From Perspicuibacillus lycopersici (lineage in GTDB: Bacteria; Bacillota; Bacilli; Bacillales; Caldibacillaceae), in assembly GCF_025660475.1 (NCBI RefSeq), contig NZ_JAOUSF010000001.1, positions 124,001 through 188,000 on the forward strand: a DNA stretch of 64,000 bases, read 5' to 3'. The notes beneath the pieces were generated by a model, which made no database searches, was not told the DNA's origin, and was given only the letters and a program-made list of their open reading frames with translations. A program made the translations under genes and the position numbers. Below, one piece after another: positions 19,701 to 28,802 of this stretch; position 1 is the stretch's first letter, and each line of letters opens with the position of its first letter.

Positions 19701-21026
19701 TTTGTTGTAAACAGCAGATAATCCTGTCGTTTCCACGTCAAATACAACATAAGTTGCATCACTTAATAATTCGTGTTTTGGATTATACGCCATCGGAACC
19801 CCATCATCCACAATATTTGCTTCCATTCCATAGAGAACCTTAATTCCATGCTTTTTCGAGGCATTGAAAGCTTCAGGGAAGGATTGTGCAACCCCATGGT
19901 CAGTAATCGCAATAGCTTTATGTCCCCATTTACTCGCTTGGGCAACTAATGCACTAACGGATGAAACTGCGTCCATTTGACTCATTGGTGTGTGCAAATG
20001 GAGCTCGACGCGCTTTTCCCCTTCTGGTGCTGTATCAACACGTTGCTTTCCACTAATTTCATTTATATCATTTGCCATCATCACTAAATCACGGACAAAT
20101 GTATCATTTTGAATATTTCCTCGTACGCGAACCCACATACCCTTTTTCATACGGTTTAGTTTAGCAGCATCCTCCTTATTATCTTTAGAGAACATTTTCA
20201 CTAATATGGAGTTCGTATAGTCTGTAATTTTAAATTCTAATAATGTTCGTCCGCTTCGCAATACTTTCGTTTCACATGCAAATACATAGCCTTCCACGAC
20301 AATTCGGCGTTCCTCATCCGTTATTTCATCAAGTGTTTTAAAATCTTGTCCACCTTGAATTTGATAACCAATTACTAACGGACCAGATTCCTCATCGACG
20401 CTTTGTGTTGCCTGTTCTTGCTTTCTTTGAATCTCTGTAACAGCCTGTTTTGCCCGCTCTTCATCTTCCCGCTGTTTCTCTGCAAGAAATTGCTCAAACT
20501 CTTTACTATTTCCTTGATAATCTGTCTCAACATCAAATTGTAATGTTGGGAAGCCGGAAGTAATATACGTATCAAGAATTAATTGCGCATATTTCTTTTT
20601 AAGGGTTAGAGCTTCTGCTTCATTTCTACTATTAACGACGATTTTATTACCAACAATTTTCGGCAGCTGTTCATTTAATAAAGATAATAATGCTGGTGAC
20701 ATACCATCTAATTGTTGAATGGCAAAGCGCCAATAATCACCGATTAACTTTTCATTAATTTGTTTGTTTTCGGTATTTAAAACAAAAGAAACATCCGCAA
20801 TATGCTGGAATGCTGTTTTCAACCTTGTGTAAAGTTCTTGAAACACTTCAAATGGTAGTACTGCTTCTATGAAAAAATGAAACTCCCATTTCCTAAGTTT
20901 TTTTTCTATCACTAATTTTTCAATTTGCCCATTTTTTAAATAGGGAAAATAACGATCATTTGCCATATCTATTTGTTGTAATAATAGCTGGAATCGTTCC
21001 TTATTCCCTGCACTTACATCGTTCAT
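16701..21026 (-). CDS. polC: DNA polymerase III alpha subunit, Gram-positive PolC type
   Basis: This protein of about 1441 residues is the main replicative polymerase with built-in proofreading. In order: N-terminal domain, OB fold (about 230-330), PHP domain beginning [16 protein letters not shown] (about 340), an inserted DEDD 3'-5' exonuclease ([21 protein letters not shown], about 425-585), the rest of PHP, a zinc-finger segment (CPNCKQSEF and CPNCGTKYK), palm with [16 protein letters not shown], and a C-terminal helix-hairpin-helix region. The start at 21026 is chosen because the run of six G residues lies 5 bases upstream; the preceding ATG is only 2 bases away. The length matches B. 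subtilis PolC (1437). Confidence 0.98.
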   Translation of the reverse strand: MNDVSAGNKERFQLLLQQIDMANDRYFPYLKNGQIEKLVIEKKLRKWEFHFFIEAVLPFEVFQELYTRLKTAFQHIADVSFVLNTENKQINEKLIGDYWRFAIQQLDGMSPALLSLLNEQLPKIVGNKIVVNSRNEAEALTLKKKYAQLILDTYITSGFPTLQFDVETDYQGNSKEFEQFLAEKQREDEERAKQAVTEIQRKQEQATQSVDEESGPLVIGYQIQGGQDFKTLDEITDEERRIVVEGYVFACETKVLRSGRTLLEFKITDYTNSILVKMFSKDNKEDAAKLNRMKKGMWVRVRGNIQNDTFVRDLVMMANDINEISGKQRVDTAPEGEKRVELHLHTPMSQMDAVSSVSALVAQASKWGHKAIAITDHGVAQSFPEAFNASKKHGIKVLYGMEANIVDDGVPMAYNPKHELLSDATYVVFDVETTGLSAVYNKIIELAAVKIRNGEIIDRFESFANPNHLLSAFTIELTGITDEMVKNAPEPEEVLRNFYQWSGDAILVAHNASFDTGFLNAGYQKIGYGKFTNPVIDTLELSRFIFPDMKNHRLNTLAKKLNVELTQHHRAIYDAEATGYILIKLLKLAEEKGAIYHDELNAYGKNDTSYKRSRPFHSVLLAQNAVGLKNLFKLISFSNVNYFYRVPRIPRSLLIEYREGIIVGSGCDKGEVFEAAQQKSIEEVEEVAKFYDYLEIHPKEVYAPLLEMDIIQGEQQLEDIMKKIVKVGENLNIPVVATGNVHYLNPEDKIYRKILINSQGGANPLNRHQHPDVHFRTTDEMLQAFSFLGAEKAKEIVVENSNKIADMIEEVKPIRDELYTPKIEGAEDEVRSKSYEMARNIYGDPLPEIVEARLEKELKSIIGHGFAVIYLIAHKLVKKSLDDGYLVGSRGSVGSSLVATMTEITEVNPLPPHYVCPNCKQSEFFNDGSVGSGFDLPDKDCPNCGTKYKKDGHDIPFETFLGFKGDKVPDIDLNFSGDYQPRAHNYTKVLFGEDYVYRAGTIGTVADKTAYGYVRGYAEDNQVVYRGAEMERLSQGLTGVKRTTGQHPGGIIVVPDYMDVFDFTPIQFPADAQDSEWKTTHFDFHSIHDNVLKLDILGHDDPTVIRMLQDLSGIDPKTIPTDDPEVMKIFSSTESLGVSEEQILSKTGTLGIPEFGTRFVRQMLEETKPTTFSELVQISGLSHGTDVWLGNAQELIQNKTCTLSEVIGCRDDIMVYLIYQGLEPSLAFKIMESVRKGKGLTEDMEAEMRKEKVPEWYIDSCKKIKYMFPKAHAAAYVLMAVRIAYFKVHHPLLYYATYFTVRAEDFDLDAMINGSNAIKKKMKEINDKGLDASTKEKSLLTVLELALEMCERGYSFQKVDLYRSSASEFIIDGNTLIPPFNAIPGLGTNAAMNIVNARKAGEFLSKEDLQQRGKVSKTIMEYLDNHGCLESLPEQNQLSLF

Positions 21027-21100
21027 CATATCCCCCCACATCAAAAGGTATAACTAATTCATCTATTTGAATGTGCTATTGTCATTTCATCTTTATTAGT

Positions 21101-21138
21101 AAAAACAACAAATTGCCCAATTATTTAAAGGGCAATTT
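21101..21138 (-). promoter_or_regulatory. Terminator-like hairpin in polC leader
   Basis: AAATTGCCC pairs perfectly with GGGCAATTT (9 bp, 11-base loop), followed on the minus strand by GTTGTTTTT. It lies directly after the predicted polC promoter and about 75 bp before the polC ATG, so it could attenuate polC transcription or stop transcripts arriving from the IS remnant. Confidence 0.55.
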
Positions 21139-21151
21139 TCATTCCATCAGT

Positions 21152-21160
21152 ATTATAACA
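21152..21160 (-). promoter_or_regulatory. Putative extended -10 sigma-A promoter of polC
   Basis: On the minus strand TGTTATAAT is present: a perfect TATAAT with the TGn extension. No good -35 is seen at 16-18 bp. Start near 21145, giving a leader of about 120 bases that contains the hairpin at 21110-21138. Confidence 0.5.
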
Positions 21161-21202
21161 TAAAGTGACAGCTTGAACGAGGCTCGAAATTTTTCCTTTA
21201 CG

Positions 21203-21234
21203 TAAAAAGCGACTTATCAGTGGATAAGCCGCTT
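21203..21234 (-). terminator. Terminator of proS, left copy beside the IS remnant
   Basis: On the minus strand AAGCGGCTTATC pairs with GATAAGTCGCTT (12 bp, one G-U pair, 4-base loop) and is followed by TTTTT. Its loop-distal 22 bases recur with two mismatches at 21838-21859 on the other side of the IS remnant, so it appears to be the original proS terminator now displaced by the insertion. Confidence 0.8.
21213..21234 (+). repeat. Direct repeat flanking IS remnant, left copy
   Basis: A 22-bp sequence ending GATAAGCCGCTT matches 20 of 22 positions with 21838-21859. It forms one arm and the loop of the proS terminator hairpin and abuts the left inverted repeat of the element. It is a probable target duplication or insertion-site copy. 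Confidence 0.65.
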
Positions 21235-21275
21235 CAGAGTGTAGACAAACTCGAAGATTTTCGAGGTGACGTTCC

Positions 21276-21629
21276 ATGATGAGGAGAAACCAACCAAATT
21301 CATCGATTTGTGTAAAATATCCGTTTTTACCCCAGTGTAGGGATAGTAAAAACCATCAAAAGCTTATACAACGGCATATTTGGGAAGCTTTTTTAGAAGA
21401 GGCAGAACACTTACGTCACAACGATGAAATCAAAGAGATTTATACAAAACGCAAAGAGACGGTAGAAGGTGTTTTTGTAGATGCGAAGGAAAAGTATGGT
21501 ATGCGATGGACAAGCTTACGAGGTCTTAAAAAATTGTCCATGCAGGCGACGCTTACGTTTGCTGCCATGAAATGGAAGAAAATGGCCACTTGGACTTGGC
21601 AACCTGCTGGAGTGGACCAAACTGATTGA
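21276..21629 (+). pseudogene. IS1182-family transposase remnant (117-residue frame)
   Basis: The frame matches the C-terminal end of IS1182 transposases: PFLPQC, SKNHQKLIQRHIWEAFLEEA, EHLRHNDEIKEIYTKRKETV and MRWTSLRGLKKLSMQATLTF. The first nine residues (MMRRNQPNS) resemble a transposase start, so an in-frame internal deletion may have joined the N-terminus to the last 105 or so residues. The catalytic domain with most of its acidic residues is gone, and a usually conserved cysteine before PFL is a tyrosine here. It should be inactive by itself, though its ends might be mobilised by a full-length relative. Confidence 0.8.
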
Positions 21630-21631
21630 TT

Positions 21632-21757
21632 GGAGCGGAGGGTGCTTGACTCCTGGGGGATGTGCGGACAGGTGAGATCCCGCAGGAGCGAAAGCGACGA
21701 GGAAGCTCACCGCCCGCCCCCCGGAAAGCAAGTGCCCGGAGCGAAAATCAACGGATT
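21632..21757. repeat. GC-rich palindromic repeat inside the IS remnant
   Basis: About 125 bp far richer in G+C than anything else in the window. The left part (TTGATTGGAGCGGAGGG then TGCTTG and a CTGGGGG run) and the reverse complement of the right part (TTGATTTTCGCTCCGGG then CACTTG and a CCGGGGGG run) form a long imperfect hairpin; the centre carries GATCCCGCAGGAGCG and CGACGAGGAAGCTCACC. I recall this type of element as recurrent in Bacillaceae intergenic DNA and next to transposases, without a known function. Confidence 0.6.
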
Positions 21758-21837
21758 ATAACCGCAATTCCATCAAAAAATGACAAAAGGCACCGAGAGG
21801 ATGTCTCTCAATACCTTTTGTCGACAGTCTGAAGCCA

Positions 21838-21859
21838 CTGATCAGTAGATAAGCCGCTT
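21838..21859 (+). repeat. Direct repeat flanking IS remnant, right copy
   Basis: Twenty of 22 bases match 21213-21234. This copy sits 10 bp beyond the proS stop codon and 6 bp outside the right inverted repeat. Here the hairpin arm is broken and no T run follows, so termination after proS must rely on the left copy, past the element. Confidence 0.65.
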
Positions 21860-21868
21860 AATAAAAAA

Positions 21869-23563
21869 CTATTTGATTACGTTTGGTAGTTCAGATAATA
21901 ATTGTTCTATCGGAAGTTCGATTGTTTCGCCTGTTTTTCTAATTTTCACTTCTACAATACCTTCACTAACACGTTTCCCGACAACTACTCGAACTGGGAT
22001 ACCAATTAAATCCGAATCAGCAAATTTTACCCCCGCTCTTTCTTGTCTATCGTCTAAAAGAATATCATATCGTTCTTGTTTCAATTTATCATATAAATTC
22101 AAGCCAGCATTTTTTTGTGCTTCATCTTTCATATTTACAACAATTACATGGACATCATATGGAGTAATCGATGATGGCCAAATAAGCCCTTTATCATCTG
22201 CTAATTGTTCAGCAACTGCTGTTAGCACACGAGAAATACCAATTCCATAACAACCCATGATCATTGTCTGGGATCGACCATTTTCATCTAAATACACTGC
22301 ATTCATTGCTTCACTATAACGTGTGCCTAATTTGAATACATGTCCTACTTCAATACCTTTTGCAAACAAAATTCTTCCTTTTCCATCTGGAGATGGATCA
22401 CCTTCTTGAATAAAACGAATATCCCCATATTGATCAACAGAAAAATCCCTCGTAGGATTGACACCAGTATAATGGATTTCTAACGCATTCGCACCACAAA
22501 TACCGTTAACGATCGATTGAACTCCATAATCTGCAATAATTTTCACTTTAGCTCCAATTGGTCCAACATTGCCAACCGGACATCCCATTACTTCATTCGT
22601 TTGCTCAGGACTGGCTAGTTCAACGGAAGTGGCATTTAATAGGTTTTTGACTTTAATATCATTTACTTCATGATCGCCACGAACAAGTACAAGAACATAT
22701 TCTTCATCTACTACAAATAATAATGATTTAATTAATTTTTCTCGTGTAACTTGTAAAAATGTAGCAACCTCTTCAATGGTTTTATGGTTGCCAGTATTTA
22801 TTTTCGTTAATTCTTGTAGCGCTTCATTACTTTTTTCATAGGTAGTAACTACTTCTGCCATTTCAATATTCGCTGCATAATCAGACGTATCAGAGTAGGC
22901 AATTGTATCCTCACCAATTTCGGATAACACCATAAATTCATGTGTGTCTTTACCGCCAATGGCTCCAGAATCTGCTATTACTGCACGGAAATTCAATCCA
23001 AGGCGAGAGAATATATTCGTATATGCCTGTACCATTTTTTGATACATTTCGTCTAAACTTTCTTGTGATGTATGGAAAGAATATGCATCTTTCATTACAA
23101 ATTCACGACCACGTAATAATCCAAATCTCGGTCTCTTCTCGTCACGGAATTTTGTTTGAATTTGATATAGCGCAAGAGGCAAACGTTTATAGGATTTAAT
23201 TTCATCCCGTACAAGACTTGTAATGACCTCCTCATGGGTAGGTCCAAGTGCAAATCGACGCTCATGTCTATCGTTCATCCGCATTAATTCTGCTCCATAA
23301 GAATACCATCTTCCTGTTTCCTGCCAAAGCTCAGCTGGTTGCAACGTTGGCATTAATAATTCAACCGCACCTATATTATCCATCTCTTCACGTACAATTG
23401 CTTCTACTTTTTTCAACACGCGATTTCCTAATGGTAGGTAAGAATAGACGCCACTAGCAATTTGGCGAATAAATCCTGCTCGTAAAAGCAGTTGATGACT
23501 TTTTATTTCAGCATCTGCTGGAACTTCTCGTAGTGTTGGTATTAATGTTGAACTTTGCTTCAT
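21869..23563 (-). CDS. proS: Prolyl-tRNA synthetase (bacterial type, with editing domain)
   Basis: This class II synthetase of 564 residues charges tRNA-Pro. Motif 1 lies in the [18 protein letters not shown] region, motif 2 in [20 protein letters not shown], motif 3 in [18 protein letters not shown], and a YbaK-like editing insertion for mischarged alanine lies between motifs 2 and 3 (about 225-390). A C-terminal anticodon-binding domain follows. The start is ATG 23563, with GAGGTG 6 bases upstream; the GTG at 23572 is part of that SD. It lies between rseP and polC in the usual order, but its terminator region has been split by an IS remnant. Confidence 0.98.
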   Translation of the reverse strand: MKQSSTLIPTLREVPADAEIKSHQLLLRAGFIRQIASGVYSYLPLGNRVLKKVEAIVREEMDNIGAVELLMPTLQPAELWQETGRWYSYGAELMRMNDRHERRFALGPTHEEVITSLVRDEIKSYKRLPLALYQIQTKFRDEKRPRFGLLRGREFVMKDAYSFHTSQESLDEMYQKMVQAYTNIFSRLGLNFRAVIADSGAIGGKDTHEFMVLSEIGEDTIAYSDTSDYAANIEMAEVVTTYEKSNEALQELTKINTGNHKTIEEVATFLQVTREKLIKSLLFVVDEEYVLVLVRGDHEVNDIKVKNLLNATSVELASPEQTNEVMGCPVGNVGPIGAKVKIIADYGVQSIVNGICGANALEIHYTGVNPTRDFSVDQYGDIRFIQEGDPSPDGKGRILFAKGIEVGHVFKLGTRYSEAMNAVYLDENGRSQTMIMGCYGIGISRVLTAVAEQLADDKGLIWPSSITPYDVHVIVVNMKDEAQKNAGLNLYDKLKQERYDILLDDRQERAGVKFADSDLIGIPVRVVVGKRVSEGIVEVKIRKTGETIELPIEQLLSELPNVIK

Positions 23564-23630
23564 ATCGTGCACCTCTAATTTTTTTAATAAATAAATTCAA
23601 ATTGGTTTATGTATGTCTAATAGCTAAAAT

Positions 23631-23661
23631 CATAAAAGAAGTGATGCAAATAAGCATCACT
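23631..23661 (-). terminator. Probable terminator between rseP and proS
   Basis: A perfect 8-bp stem (AGTGATGC/GCATCACT, 6-base loop) is followed on the minus strand by TTCTTTTATGATTTT. It lies about 170 bp after the rseP stop and 70 bp before proS. On this evidence proS would need a promoter between, or readthrough. Confidence 0.5.
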
Positions 23662-23732
23662 ATTTTCGTTTTGGAAACTGTATTCCATAATGTTTATTTC
23701 AGAAAAGCAAAGCAATCTGAATAGGGGAGAAT

Positions 23733-23766
23733 CCAGCAGAAAAGCGGAGTGAATTCAGTCTGCTGG
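23733..23766 (-). repeat. Hairpin in the rseP-proS gap
   Basis: CCAGCAGA pairs with TCTGCTGG (8 bp) across an 18-base loop holding the 11-mer AGCGGAGTGAA, which recurs in reverse orientation at 60239-60249. The 270-bp gap contains no gene. The element may be a decayed repeat. Confidence 0.35.
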
Positions 23767-23835
23767 ACTATTTCCAAGGATAAATCTCTATGAGAAAACA
23801 GACGTAAATTTTAAATAACGATAGAAAAATACAGC

Positions 23836-25092
23836 TTATAGGAAAAATCGTTGAATGTCGTTCCAGGTTACGACTAGCATTAATAACATCAATAATGCAA
23901 AGCCAATAAAATGAACAAATCCTTCTTTATTTTTATCGATTGGTTTACCTCTTAATGCTTCAATTCCAAAGAATAGCAATCTTCCGCCATCTAGGGCAGG
24001 AATTGGTAGGAGGTTCATAATTCCTAAATTAATACTTAGTAATGCGCCCCATCGCATCAAGTTAAAAATACCAGATTGTGCAACCGCTTCTGTGGAAGCA
24101 TAGATTCCAACTGGACCAGAAAATGCATCAATCGTAAAGCCGCCAGTCACCAAATCACCAAGAATAATGAAGATTTGTTTAATCCAAAACCATGTTTCCG
24201 TTACACCATATTTAAACGCCTGTAATGGAGATTGTACCATTGGTTGATAAACGCCAATTTTTCCTTCCCCGTCAATATTTTGTGGAACGACGGGAATATC
24301 GACCATATCGCCATTTCTTTCCACAGTAAAGGTAATTGTCTTATCTGGATTTTTTTGAATGATTTCAACTATATCCATCCAGCTTGTAACTTGTGCACCA
24401 TCAATAGAATAGACTACGTCTCCTTCCATTAACCCTGCTTCATTTGCTGAACCATCGTCGGTAATTTCCCCCAATATTGGTTCAGTAGAAGGAACTCCTT
24501 GAAAAAGACCAATAATAATAAAGATTAAAAACGCCAAAATAAAGTTGAAAAACGGACCTGCAAACATTGTTAAACTTCGGGCACCTAATGATTTCGAAGA
24601 AAATTGACGATCATATGGAGCAATATGAATTTCTACACCATTTTCTACTATCACAGCATTCCGATTGATATGATACGTTTTTAATGAGTACTCATCATCT
24701 TCTTCATATCCACTAATGATTAATTGATGTTCAATGTCTGCTTTTTCAACTTCAATGACACGAGCATCAGGATATTTTTCTTTTCGATTTAATATAATTT
24801 TTTTTACATTCTCCTGCTCATCAAAAACTAACCCTACTCGAAGGCCAGGACGTAAATCAATCAGTTCAGGATCTTCGCCTGCCATTCGAACATATCCACC
24901 AATTGGTAACAACCGGATCGTGTATAATGTTTCGTTTCTCTTATAAGAAAAGATTTTTGGTCCAAAACCAATGGCAAATTCCCGACAAAGGATTCCAGCC
25001 CTTTTGGCAAATATAAAATGTCCTAACTCATGGAAAAAAACGAGTGCGCCAAATAATATGATAAAAGCTAAAACGGTTGTAAGAGTACTCAC
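23836..25092 (-). CDS. rseP: Site-2 intramembrane zinc metalloprotease RseP/RasP
   Basis: This 418-residue membrane protein cleaves transmembrane substrates; B. subtilis RasP processes anti-sigma factors such as RsiW and signal peptide remnants. The zinc motif HELGH is in the first transmembrane segment (ALVFFHELGHFIFAKRAG, about residue 21), the third ligand is in the NLLPIPALDGGRL motif (about 358), and a PDZ domain (about 205-285, DDGSANEAGLMEGDVVYSI) lies between the membrane segments. The start is GTG with the SD AAAGGTGG. It follows dxr in the uppS-cdsA-dxr-rseP cluster. Confidence 0.97.
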   Translation of the reverse strand: MSTLTTVLAFIILFGALVFFHELGHFIFAKRAGILCREFAIGFGPKIFSYKRNETLYTIRLLPIGGYVRMAGEDPELIDLRPGLRVGLVFDEQENVKKIILNRKEKYPDARVIEVEKADIEHQLIISGYEEDDEYSLKTYHINRNAVIVENGVEIHIAPYDRQFSSKSLGARSLTMFAGPFFNFILAFLIFIIIGLFQGVPSTEPILGEITDDGSANEAGLMEGDVVYSIDGAQVTSWMDIVEIIQKNPDKTITFTVERNGDMVDIPVVPQNIDGEGKIGVYQPMVQSPLQAFKYGVTETWFWIKQIFIILGDLVTGGFTIDAFSGPVGIYASTEAVAQSGIFNLMRWGALLSINLGIMNLLPIPALDGGRLLFFGIEALRGKPIDKNKEGFVHFIGFALLMLLMLVVTWNDIQRFFL

Positions 25093-25159
25093 TTAACATA
25101 CCACCTTTGTGATTAAGTTTTGACCAATGATGATCATTTATGTATGAACAAAAGATGCT

Positions 25160-26317
25160 TTACAATTTATGAAATTGCTGTGCAATCGTCCGTGTTTCCA
25201 TATCTACCGCTAGAATCGTTTCTAGCGACGGATTCTCAATACTCGAATGATTTTCTAATGCTTGTTCAATCCAATCTTCTATTGCTAAAAACGGTATTTT
25301 ACCAGCTAAAAATGCAGCTACAGCAACTTCATTTGCTGCATTTAATACTACAGGCATCGTGCCGCCAATTTTCCCAGCTTCATAGGCAAAACGTAAACAG
25401 CGAAAACGATCCATGTCCATTTCCTGGAAATGTAGAGAGCCAATTTTTGCCAAATTTAACCGTTCAGCAGGTAAAGGTAGCCGTTCTGGGTAAGATAGAG
25501 CATATTGAATAGGAAGTCTCATATCCGGTGTTCCTAATTGTGCAATAATACTACTATCATGAAATTCAACAAGCGAGTGAATGGTGCTTTCTCGATGTAA
25601 TACTACATCTATTTTTTCATAAGGAATATTAAACAGCCAATGGGCTTCAATTACTTCTAATCCTTTGTTCATCATCGTGGCAGAATCAATCGTAATTTTT
25701 GCTCCCATCGACCAGTTCGGATGATTTAATGCATCCTGCACTGTAACCGATTCTAACTGATCACGTGTTTTATCTCGAAAGCTCCCACCTGAAGCAGTTA
25801 TAATTAGTCTTTCAATATTCTTCGGATTCTCCCCATTTAAACTTTGGAAAATGGCAGAATGTTCACTATCCACCGGTAAAATTGGTACATTTTTACTTTT
25901 TGCTTTTTCCATTACAAGATGTCCTGCCGTTACTAATGTCTCTTTATTCGCTAAAGCTATTGTTTTTCCTGCATCGATCGCTTGTAAAGTTGGTAAAAGT
26001 CCAACACTACCTAAAATTGCGTTAACCAATACTTCTGCTTGTGGATGGGTTGCAACTTCTATTATCCCTTCTAACCCATAGGTGAATTTAATAGAGCTAG
26101 GAAATTCCTTCAATAATATTTCATAATCCTGCTTTTCTTGTACAGATACAAGTTTCGGTTGAAATTGTGCAATGATTTTTCTCGCTAGCTCGATATTTTT
26201 ACCAACCGATATGGCAATAAGCTTAAATTTTTTTGGGTGAATTCGTAAAATATCTAATGTTTGTTTCCCGATAGAGCCTGTAGCACCCAATAAACTAATT
26301 CCTTTCAATACCCTCAC
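25160..26317 (-). CDS. dxr: 1-deoxy-D-xylulose-5-phosphate reductoisomerase
   Basis: This 385-residue enzyme of the methylerythritol-phosphate pathway converts DXP to MEP with NADPH. It has the N-terminal [28 protein letters not shown], the metal- and substrate-binding [13 protein letters not shown] and ASGGSFRD, and the [23 protein letters not shown] region. The length is typical. The start is GTG at 26317; a TTG nine bases further in is an alternative. It lies 8 bp after cdsA, supplying isoprenoid precursors for the undecaprenyl lipid made by UppS. Confidence 0.97.
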   Translation of the reverse strand: MRVLKGISLLGATGSIGKQTLDILRIHPKKFKLIAISVGKNIELARKIIAQFQPKLVSVQEKQDYEILLKEFPSSIKFTYGLEGIIEVATHPQAEVLVNAILGSVGLLPTLQAIDAGKTIALANKETLVTAGHLVMEKAKSKNVPILPVDSEHSAIFQSLNGENPKNIERLIITASGGSFRDKTRDQLESVTVQDALNHPNWSMGAKITIDSATMMNKGLEVIEAHWLFNIPYEKIDVVLHRESTIHSLVEFHDSSIIAQLGTPDMRLPIQYALSYPERLPLPAERLNLAKIGSLHFQEMDMDRFRCLRFAYEAGKIGGTMPVVLNAANEVAVAAFLAGKIPFLAIEDWIEQALENHSSIENPSLETILAVDMETRTIAQQFHKL

Positions 26318-26325
26318 ACACCCGT

Positions 26326-27120
26326 TTATAAATTATGTAGAAAAATAAATAATGGCATTACAAACAGCCAACTATCTACCCTGTCCAAAATCCCGCCATG
26401 ACCAGGTAATAATGTCCCAGAGTCCTTCACATTGTAAAATCTCTTTAAAGCCGATTCTACAAGATCTCCAAGTTGTCCAAATACAGATAATAAAACAGAC
26501 ATGACCAGTAGTTTTACTAAAGAAAAACTGTTATTCAAATCGGTTAAATAGAAGAATAAAAGTGCAACAACAATAGCACAAATAATTCCACCTACAGACC
26601 CCTCTACTGTTTTATTTGGACTAATTTCTGGCCATAATTTCCGCTTACCAAAGGATTTTCCGATAAAATATGCACCTGAATCTGTTGCCCAAATTAAAAT
26701 TAAGGCAAAAAACACAAAAAGGATACTTTCTGCTCTTGTCGCCATCAAATAGTAAAAACCAATGCCGAGGTATAGAACAGCTAACATACAAAAGCCTACT
26801 GATTCAAAGGAGAAACGATTTTTCGATAGAACAGAGTAGGAAAGAAAAATTAACACACCGAAAAGGATAATCTCTGTCTTTCCATCATCTATATGTCCAA
26901 AAACGTTTATATATTCTGTAGGTAATAAGAAAATCCATAATAACATTACAGAAAGAATTCCTGGTATGGATAAAATCTTTATTTGTTTCATCCGTAATAC
27001 TTCATAAAGTGCGACAGATGCCATTAAATAAATTAATACTATAAATGGAATACCGCCAATAATTACTAATGGTAAAAAAATCAAAGCTGCGATAACTGCT
27101 GTGATGATTCTTTGTATCAT
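26326..27120 (-). CDS. cdsA: Phosphatidate cytidylyltransferase (CDP-diglyceride synthase)
   Basis: This 264-residue integral membrane protein makes CDP-diacylglycerol from phosphatidic acid and CTP. It shows about eight hydrophobic segments and the family signature near the C-terminus, split between [16 protein letters not shown] and [39 protein letters not shown], which includes the D-x-x-D type metal-binding residues. It lies 14 bp after uppS and 8 bp before dxr, so these membrane-lipid genes form one operon. Confidence 0.97.
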   Translation of the reverse strand: MIQRIITAVIAALIFLPLVIIGGIPFIVLIYLMASVALYEVLRMKQIKILSIPGILSVMLLWIFLLPTEYINVFGHIDDGKTEIILFGVLIFLSYSVLSKNRFSFESVGFCMLAVLYLGIGFYYLMATRAESILFVFFALILIWATDSGAYFIGKSFGKRKLWPEISPNKTVEGSVGGIICAIVVALLFFYLTDLNNSFSLVKLLVMSVLLSVFGQLGDLVESALKRFYNVKDSGTLLPGHGGILDRVDSWLFVMPLFIFLHNL

Positions 27121-27134
27121 TCAAAACCTCACCT

Positions 27135-27911
27135 TTATATTCCACCATAACGACGCGAACGGTTTTGATATTGTTCGATTGCTTGGAGGAAATGTTCTTC
27201 GTTAAAATCTGGCCATAATTCTTTTGTAAACCAAAATTCAGTATAGGCCAATTGCCATAGCATAAAGTTACTTAATCGTATTTCACCACTTGTTCGAATC
27301 AATAAATCTGGTTCTGTTAAGTGCTTTGTCATTAAATATTGAGAAAACAATTCATCATTAATGTCATTTTCACTTATTATACCATCTTTCACATCTTTTA
27401 CGACATTTTTCACCGCAGAGATGATTTCAGCGCGGCTACCATAATTAAGCGCAAAATTTAAAATAAGTCCGTCGTTATCCTTAGTATCATTCATAGCCTT
27501 TTCAACTGCTTGCAATGTATGTTTTGGGATATTAGTTTTATCCCCAATCATCTGCACACGAACGTTTTTTTCCTTTAATTCAGGAAGATAAATATTTAAG
27601 AATTCTTCTGGTAATTTCATAATAAAATCAACTTCAGATTTCGGTCGTTTCCAATTCTCCGTTGAAAAAGCATATAATGTTAACGTTTTTAAACCAATTT
27701 CATTTGCTAATACAGTAATTTTTCTAACAACCTTCATTCCTTCATGATGTCCAGCAACACGAGGTAGTGATCTTTTTTTTGCCCAGCGGCCATTCCCATC
27801 CATAATGATTGCAACATGTGCAGGCACTTGATGCTTTTTCACATTATTTATTCGTTGTTTCGTATTCTCTGTATTTTTTTTGTTCTTTCGAAAAAATCTA
27901 TTATAAAACAT
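27135..27911 (-). CDS. uppS: Undecaprenyl diphosphate synthase (cis-prenyltransferase)
   Basis: This enzyme of about 258 residues condenses isopentenyl diphosphate onto farnesyl diphosphate to form the C55 carrier lipid for cell wall synthesis. The motif IIMDGNGRWAKKRSLPR carries the catalytic aspartate, followed by AGHHEGMKVV, LTLYAFSTENWKRP and the C-terminal DLLIRTSGEIRLSNFMLWQ. The ATG at 27911 is set by GGAGGATG just upstream; the longer frame has no SD. It begins the uppS-cdsA-dxr-rseP cluster after a 330-bp gap and the frr terminator. Confidence 0.97.
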   Translation of the reverse strand: MFYNRFFRKNKKNTENTKQRINNVKKHQVPAHVAIIMDGNGRWAKKRSLPRVAGHHEGMKVVRKITVLANEIGLKTLTLYAFSTENWKRPKSEVDFIMKLPEEFLNIYLPELKEKNVRVQMIGDKTNIPKHTLQAVEKAMNDTKDNDGLILNFALNYGSRAEIISAVKNVVKDVKDGIISENDINDELFSQYLMTKHLTEPDLLIRTSGEIRLSNFMLWQLAYTEFWFTKELWPDFNEEHFLQAIEQYQNRSRRYGGI

Positions 27912-28165
27912 GGTCCATCCTCCAGTATTCACCAATCACATATAATAAGCGGAATGCTAGTCTATTTTGTTTTTCCTAACAGTTTATTATTATACAAACT
28001 TATAATGTAATATTAGAGCTAGCCAAAAAAAGGAAAGCAATTTTCCTGACTTTACTTATCATACCAAAATTTTTATCATTTCGCTTGCTATTTTCAAGGT
28101 AGATTAAAAATTATTTCATATACAAAATAAAATGGAGTATGAATTCCCATAGATCGTTTACTAAA
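27912..28165 (-). other. Intergenic region between frr terminator and uppS
   Basis: About 250 bp of AT-rich DNA in which a promoter for uppS is expected. A short hairpin (AGGAAA/TTTCCT near 28030-28045) is present. I could not pick a promoter with confidence and see no small gene with an SD. Confidence 0.3.
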
Positions 28166-28198
28166 TATAAAAGAAATGACCCCTATTTTCGAGGGGTC
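28166..28198 (-). terminator. Rho-independent terminator after frr
   Basis: A 7-bp stem GACCCCT/AGGGGTC with a 7-base loop is followed on the minus strand by ATTTCTTTTATATTT. It lies about 45 bp beyond the frr stop. Confidence 0.75.
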
Positions 28199-28242
28199 TT
28201 ATCAAATAATTTATTATTTCTTAGTATAGACAAATAAATAGA

Positions 28243-28800
28243 TTATACTTCTAGAATTTCTTTTTCTTTATCCTTAGTCAATTGTTCTACCTTCGAAATA
28301 CTGTCATCCGTTACTTTTTGTACGTCATCAGAAAGTCTACGCAATTCATCTTCCGTAATTTCGCCATTTTTTTCAAGCTTCTTCAATTCATCATTTGCAT
28401 CACGACGAACATTTCGAATTGCAATTTTTGCTTCTTCTGCTTCTTTTTTCACTAATTTTGCTAGCTCACGACGACGTTCTTCTGTTAGCGCAGGAATCAC
28501 CATACGAATGATAGAGCCATCACTAGTTGGATTAATACCAAGGTCAGACTTCATAATTGCTTTTTCGATGTCGCCTAAAATTGTTTTATCATACGGTTGA
28601 ATAACTAGCATCCGTGCTTCCGGAACAGAGATGGAAGCTAATTGGTTGACTGGTGTTGGCGCACCATAATAATCAACAACAATTCTATCTAATAGCGATG
28701 CATTTGCCCGACCTGCACGAATAGAAGCTAGTTCTCGAGTATAAGCAGAGATTGCTTTAGACATTCTATCTTTCGCATTTGTTAATACTTGTTTTGACAT
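28243..28800 (-). CDS. frr: Ribosome recycling factor
   Basis: This 185-residue protein splits post-termination ribosomes together with EF-G. The three-helix bundle is evident in the heptad pattern of both ends, and family segments include [44 protein letters not shown] and [14 protein letters not shown] [25 protein letters not shown]. It begins 2 bp after the pyrH stop, so the two are cotranscribed, and a terminator follows. Confidence 0.98.
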   Translation of the reverse strand: MSKQVLTNAKDRMSKAISAYTRELASIRAGRANASLLDRIVVDYYGAPTPVNQLASISVPEARMLVIQPYDKTILGDIEKAIMKSDLGINPTSDGSIIRMVIPALTEERRRELAKLVKKEAEEAKIAIRNVRRDANDELKKLEKNGEITEDELRRLSDDVQKVTDDSISKVEQLTKDKEKEILEV

Positions 28801-28802
28801 TC

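Larger units (their letters stand above)
21235..21831 (+). mobile_element. Internally deleted IS1182-like insertion element (about 600 bp)
   Basis: The ends are imperfect inverted repeats: CAGAGTGTAGACAAA at 21235-21249, and the complement of CAGACTGTCGACAAA at 21817-21831 (13 of 15 identical). Between them are a palindrome near 21250 (CTCGAA/TTCGAG), a shortened transposase frame on the + strand, a GC-rich palindromic repeat, and a hairpin near the right end (CAAAAGG-GAGAG/CTCTC-CCTTTTG). Full IS1182 elements are about 1.6-2 kb, so most of the interior is lost while both ends survive. It is the only + strand coding trace in the window. Confidence 0.75.

Noticed and set aside
21516..21731. 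71-residue open frame on the minus strand across the GC-rich repeat
   Set aside because: It arises from the palindromic repeat and the antisense of the transposase remnant; no SD and no family resemblance.
23564..23835. Possible T-box upstream of proS
   Set aside because: No T-box sequence resembling TGGNACCGCG and no specifier stem are visible; only simple hairpins are found.
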